Of a DNA stretch of 24,608 nt, positions 22,716-24,608 are shown one piece after another. The position numbers and the translations under genes are program-made. Each line of letters opens with the position of its first letter. Position 1 is the first letter of the stretch. This DNA is from CAZXTR01 sp964643615 (lineage in GTDB: Bacteria > Pseudomonadota > Alphaproteobacteria > CAAHEQ01 > UBA3637): positions 1 through 24,608 of the forward strand of contig CAZXTR010000012.1 of NCBI GenBank assembly GCA_964643615.1, read 5' to 3'. A model generated the notes under the pieces. It saw only the letters and a list, made by a program, of their open reading frames with translations. It was not told the DNA's origin and ran no database searches.

Positions 22716-24019
22716 TTTTCCTCCTTATAAATCGGAAAATTATGGCACAAAGATAGGGATTTTTCTTTGACAATGGTTTCAATGATATGGTTATCTGTTG
22801 GATGAAGGCATAGCCCATCAATAATATCACCAATCATTTCTCCAATATCTTCGAATTCGTGGATACCAAAGCCCCTCGTTGTTCCTGCTGGGGTTCCAAT
22901 CCGTAAACCAGACGTCACACTTGGTTTTTCAGGATCTAATGGAACAGCATTTTTATTGCATGTGATATGGGATTTTTCTAAACTATCACAAACAACATTT
23001 CCAGTTAGATTCTGCGACCTTAAATCAATTAAAAGCAAATGCGTATCTGTCCCTTTTGAAACCATTTCAATTCCACGCATTTTTAAAGTTTTTTCTAATT
23101 GTTTTGCATTTTTAATGACTTGTTGAATGTAAACTTTAAATTCGGGTTGGAGTGCCTCTTTGAACGCCACTGCTTTTCCTGCAATAATATGCTCTAAGGG
23201 GCCTCCTTGTAAGCCTGGGAAAACTGCTGAATTAATTTTTTTTGCAATCTCTGCATTGTTCGTTAAAATCATACCCCCTCTAGGTCCTCTGAGAGTTTTA
23301 TGCGTTGTTGTGGTAACAATGTCAGCGAATTCAATCGGATTAGGATATGCACCACCAGCAACTAACCCTGCAAAATGAGCCATATCAACCATTAAATACG
23401 CTCCGACTTTGTCCGCAATAGATTTAAAGCGTTTAAAATCAATAATACGTGCATACGCCGAACCACCTGCAATGATTAATTTAGGTTTGTTTTGAATGGC
23501 AAGAGTTTCAATTTGGTCGTAATCAATCAGCCCTGTGTCTTTTACAACACCATAAGATACAGCATTATAATAACGTCCAGAAGATGAAACTTTGCTTCCA
23601 TGTGTTAGATGCCCCCCGCAATCAAGTTTCATTCCCATCAAAGTATCACGTGGCTGTAATAAAGCAAAATAAACACTTGCATTTGCTTGTGATCCAGAAT
23701 GTGGTTGAACATTTGCGTAATCTGCATGAAATAAAGTTTTTGCGCGTTCGATGGCCAAGTTTTCTATTTCATCAATAAAATCACAACCGTGATAATATCG
23801 ATGTCCAACATAGCCTTCTGCGTATTTATTAGTTAAAATAGAGCCCTGGGCCTCTAATACCGCTTTAGAAACGATATTTTCTGAGGCAATTAATTCGATA
23901 TAGTCTTGTTGCCGATTAAGTTCTTGTTCGATGAAAGAATCTATCTGTGGGTCAGTATCTTTTAAAGACTGATTAAAAAAACGGGTTGTATCAAGTGGAT
24001 GTGTGCATTGACAAATCAT
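22712..24019 (-). CDS. glyA: Serine hydroxymethyltransferase
   Basis: GlyA is a PLP enzyme that converts serine and tetrahydrofolate to glycine and methylene-tetrahydrofolate, the main one-carbon source. The 435-residue protein shows YVGHRYYHGCDFID, the ANVQPHSGSQAN segment, the DMAHFAGLVAGG block, the PLP lysine in TTTTHKTLRGPRGG (around residue 240), and the C-terminal RIGTPAGTTRGF. All catalytic residues appear intact. The N-terminal extension (MICQCTHPLDTTRFF) is slightly long but fixed by the ATGA overlap with rpiB. nrdR follows with another 4-base overlap. The rpiB-glyA-nrdR order is conserved in alphaproteobacteria. Confidence 0.98.
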   Translation of the reverse strand: MICQCTHPLDTTRFFNQSLKDTDPQIDSFIEQELNRQQDYIELIASENIVSKAVLEAQGSILTNKYAEGYVGHRYYHGCDFIDEIENLAIERAKTLFHADYANVQPHSGSQANASVYFALLQPRDTLMGMKLDCGGHLTHGSKVSSSGRYYNAVSYGVVKDTGLIDYDQIETLAIQNKPKLIIAGGSAYARIIDFKRFKSIADKVGAYLMVDMAHFAGLVAGGAYPNPIEFADIVTTTTHKTLRGPRGGMILTNNAEIAKKINSAVFPGLQGGPLEHIIAGKAVAFKEALQPEFKVYIQQVIKNAKQLEKTLKMRGIEMVSKGTDTHLLLIDLRSQNLTGNVVCDSLEKSHITCNKNAVPLDPEKPSVTSGLRIGTPAGTTRGFGIHEFEDIGEMIGDIIDGLCLHPTDNHIIETIVKEKSLSLCHNFPIYKEEK

Positions 24020-24462
24020 AAAGGTTCTCCTAACTTTTGAATACGTTTTTCGTGGCGGCCTCCTTCAAAAGGTGTATTTAAAAAAATATCTGTTATTTTT
24101 AAGGCCAAAGGAAACGAAGTTAAACGCCCGCCTAAACAAAGGACGTTTGCATTATTATGTAATCGCATTAATCTGGCAGATTCTTCACTATATCCAAGCC
24201 CCGCACGAATAAAAGGGTAACGGTTGGCAGCCATGCACATTCCCTCTCCTGAACCACAAACAAGAATGCCCCATATATTAGAATCTTGCTTTATTGCCGA
24301 AATCATTTGTTTCGCTTTATCTGGATAATCGACGGAATGTTCGCTGTCATTAACGCCAAAATCACAAATATGGTAGCCTTGTTTTTTTAAATGGCTTGAT
24401 AATTCTTTTTTTAGGGCAAAGCCTGCATGATCAGAAGCAATTGCAACTTTTTTATCTTGCAT
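24016..24462 (-). CDS. rpiB: Ribose-5-phosphate isomerase B
   Basis: RpiB interconverts ribose 5-phosphate and ribulose 5-phosphate. The product has D11-H12 in IASDHAGF, the VDYPDKA motif, catalytic C69 in ILVCGSGEGM, and NNANVLCLGGR. I chose the ATG at 24462 (MQDKKVAIASDHAG, 148 residues) because it matches the family start; a frame start at 24540 would add 26 hydrophobic/basic residues and run antisense into ruvX. The ribosome-binding site (AAAGGA) is rather far, about 12 bases. The stop overlaps the glyA start. Confidence 0.95.
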   Translation of the reverse strand: MQDKKVAIASDHAGFALKKELSSHLKKQGYHICDFGVNDSEHSVDYPDKAKQMISAIKQDSNIWGILVCGSGEGMCMAANRYPFIRAGLGYSEESARLMRLHNNANVLCLGGRLTSFPLALKITDIFLNTPFEGGRHEKRIQKLGEPL

Positions 24463-24499
24463 TTTTTCATTTTTTCCTTTAGAAGTAAAACAACGCTTT

Positions 24500-24527
24500 A
24501 TTGTAAAGGAAAAAAATGCAAATACAA
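24500..24527 (-). promoter_or_regulatory. Candidate promoter for rpiB-glyA-nrdR-nusB
   Basis: On the minus strand TTGTAT (24527-24522) and TACAAT (24505-24500) are 16 bases apart, about 38 bases upstream of the rpiB start. The -35 falls inside the first codons of divergent ruvX. Confidence 0.4.
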
Positions 24528-24608
24528 GATATTTCACCACAAGATTTCAAGAAAAAGATTCAATCCTTTAAAACAATAGTGGGAATAGATTATGGCACAA
24601 AACGTATA
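24516..24608 (+). CDS. ruvX: Putative pre-16S rRNA nuclease RuvX/YqgF (5' end only)
   Basis: Thirty-one codons run from the ATG at 24516 to the right edge. They encode MQIQDIS..., then TIVGIDYGTKRI, the RNase H-like first strand of YqgF/RuvX (GIDYGTKRIG), which carries the first catalytic aspartate. AAAGGA lies five bases upstream. The gene is divergent from rpiB, with 53 bases between the start codons. Too little is present to judge integrity. Confidence 0.85.
   Translation, partial: MQIQDISPQDFKKKIQSFKTIVGIDYGTKRI

Noticed and set aside
24463..24540. 26-residue hydrophobic N-terminal extension on RpiB
   Set aside because: RpiB is cytoplasmic, the family starts at the chosen Met, and the extension is antisense to the start of ruvX.

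Overview
The window is a compact, AT-rich, gene-dense chromosomal segment of an alphaproteobacterium. Neighbourhoods typical of that class are recognisable: yqeY-dnaG, rplU-rpmA-obgE-rsfS, lspA-bamF-pgi-mutL, argS-SPOR-tatA and rpiB-glyA-nrdR-nusB. Several have lost the genes that usually lie between: proBA, nadD and rlmH around obgE/rsfS; ribD/ribE/ribH between nrdR and nusB; nagZ/scpA/scpB between SPOR and tatA. Together with the base composition and many lineage-specific secreted or membrane proteins, this suggests a host-associated, probably intracellular, genome-reduced lineage. Holosporales-like is my best guess, since an intact pgi argues against Rickettsiaceae. The taxon is inferred, not shown.

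Layout. 1-1893 (minus): yqeY and a left-truncated dnaG. 2043-3432 (plus): an exported Sel1-repeat protein and a small membrane protein. 8683-3425 (minus): one tightly packed operon, obgE-rsfS followed by a degenerate dUTPase-fold protein with a long acidic tail, a secreted double-SH3 protein and two unknown envelope proteins; the last three genes all begin with GTG inside 4-nt GTGA overlaps. 9409-8832 (minus): rplU-rpmA with a strong promoter and a clear terminator. 9549-12959 (plus): mfd. 13909-12956 (minus): an unknown helical-repeat protein resembling mTERF repeats, with its own promoter. 17997-13985 (minus): lspA, a 57-residue BamF-like lipoprotein, pgi and mutL, nearly all overlapping. 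18174-21771 (plus): an arginyl-tRNA synthetase homologue that has lost its catalytic signatures, a SPOR membrane protein, an M50 site-2-type protease and a TatA-like protein. 24462-21783 (minus): rpiB-glyA-nrdR-nusB. 24516-24608 (plus): the start of ruvX.

Most genes are housekeeping: replication priming, ribosome assembly, transcription-coupled repair and mismatch repair, one-carbon and sugar-phosphate metabolism, and envelope biogenesis. The most unusual content is three intact genes that are not ordinary members of their families: the catalytically degenerate ArgRS homologue, the degenerate dUTPase-fold fusion, and the mTERF-like repeat protein. I see no tRNA or rRNA genes, insertion sequences, CRISPR arrays or prophage genes, and no gene-free stretch longer than about 180 bases.
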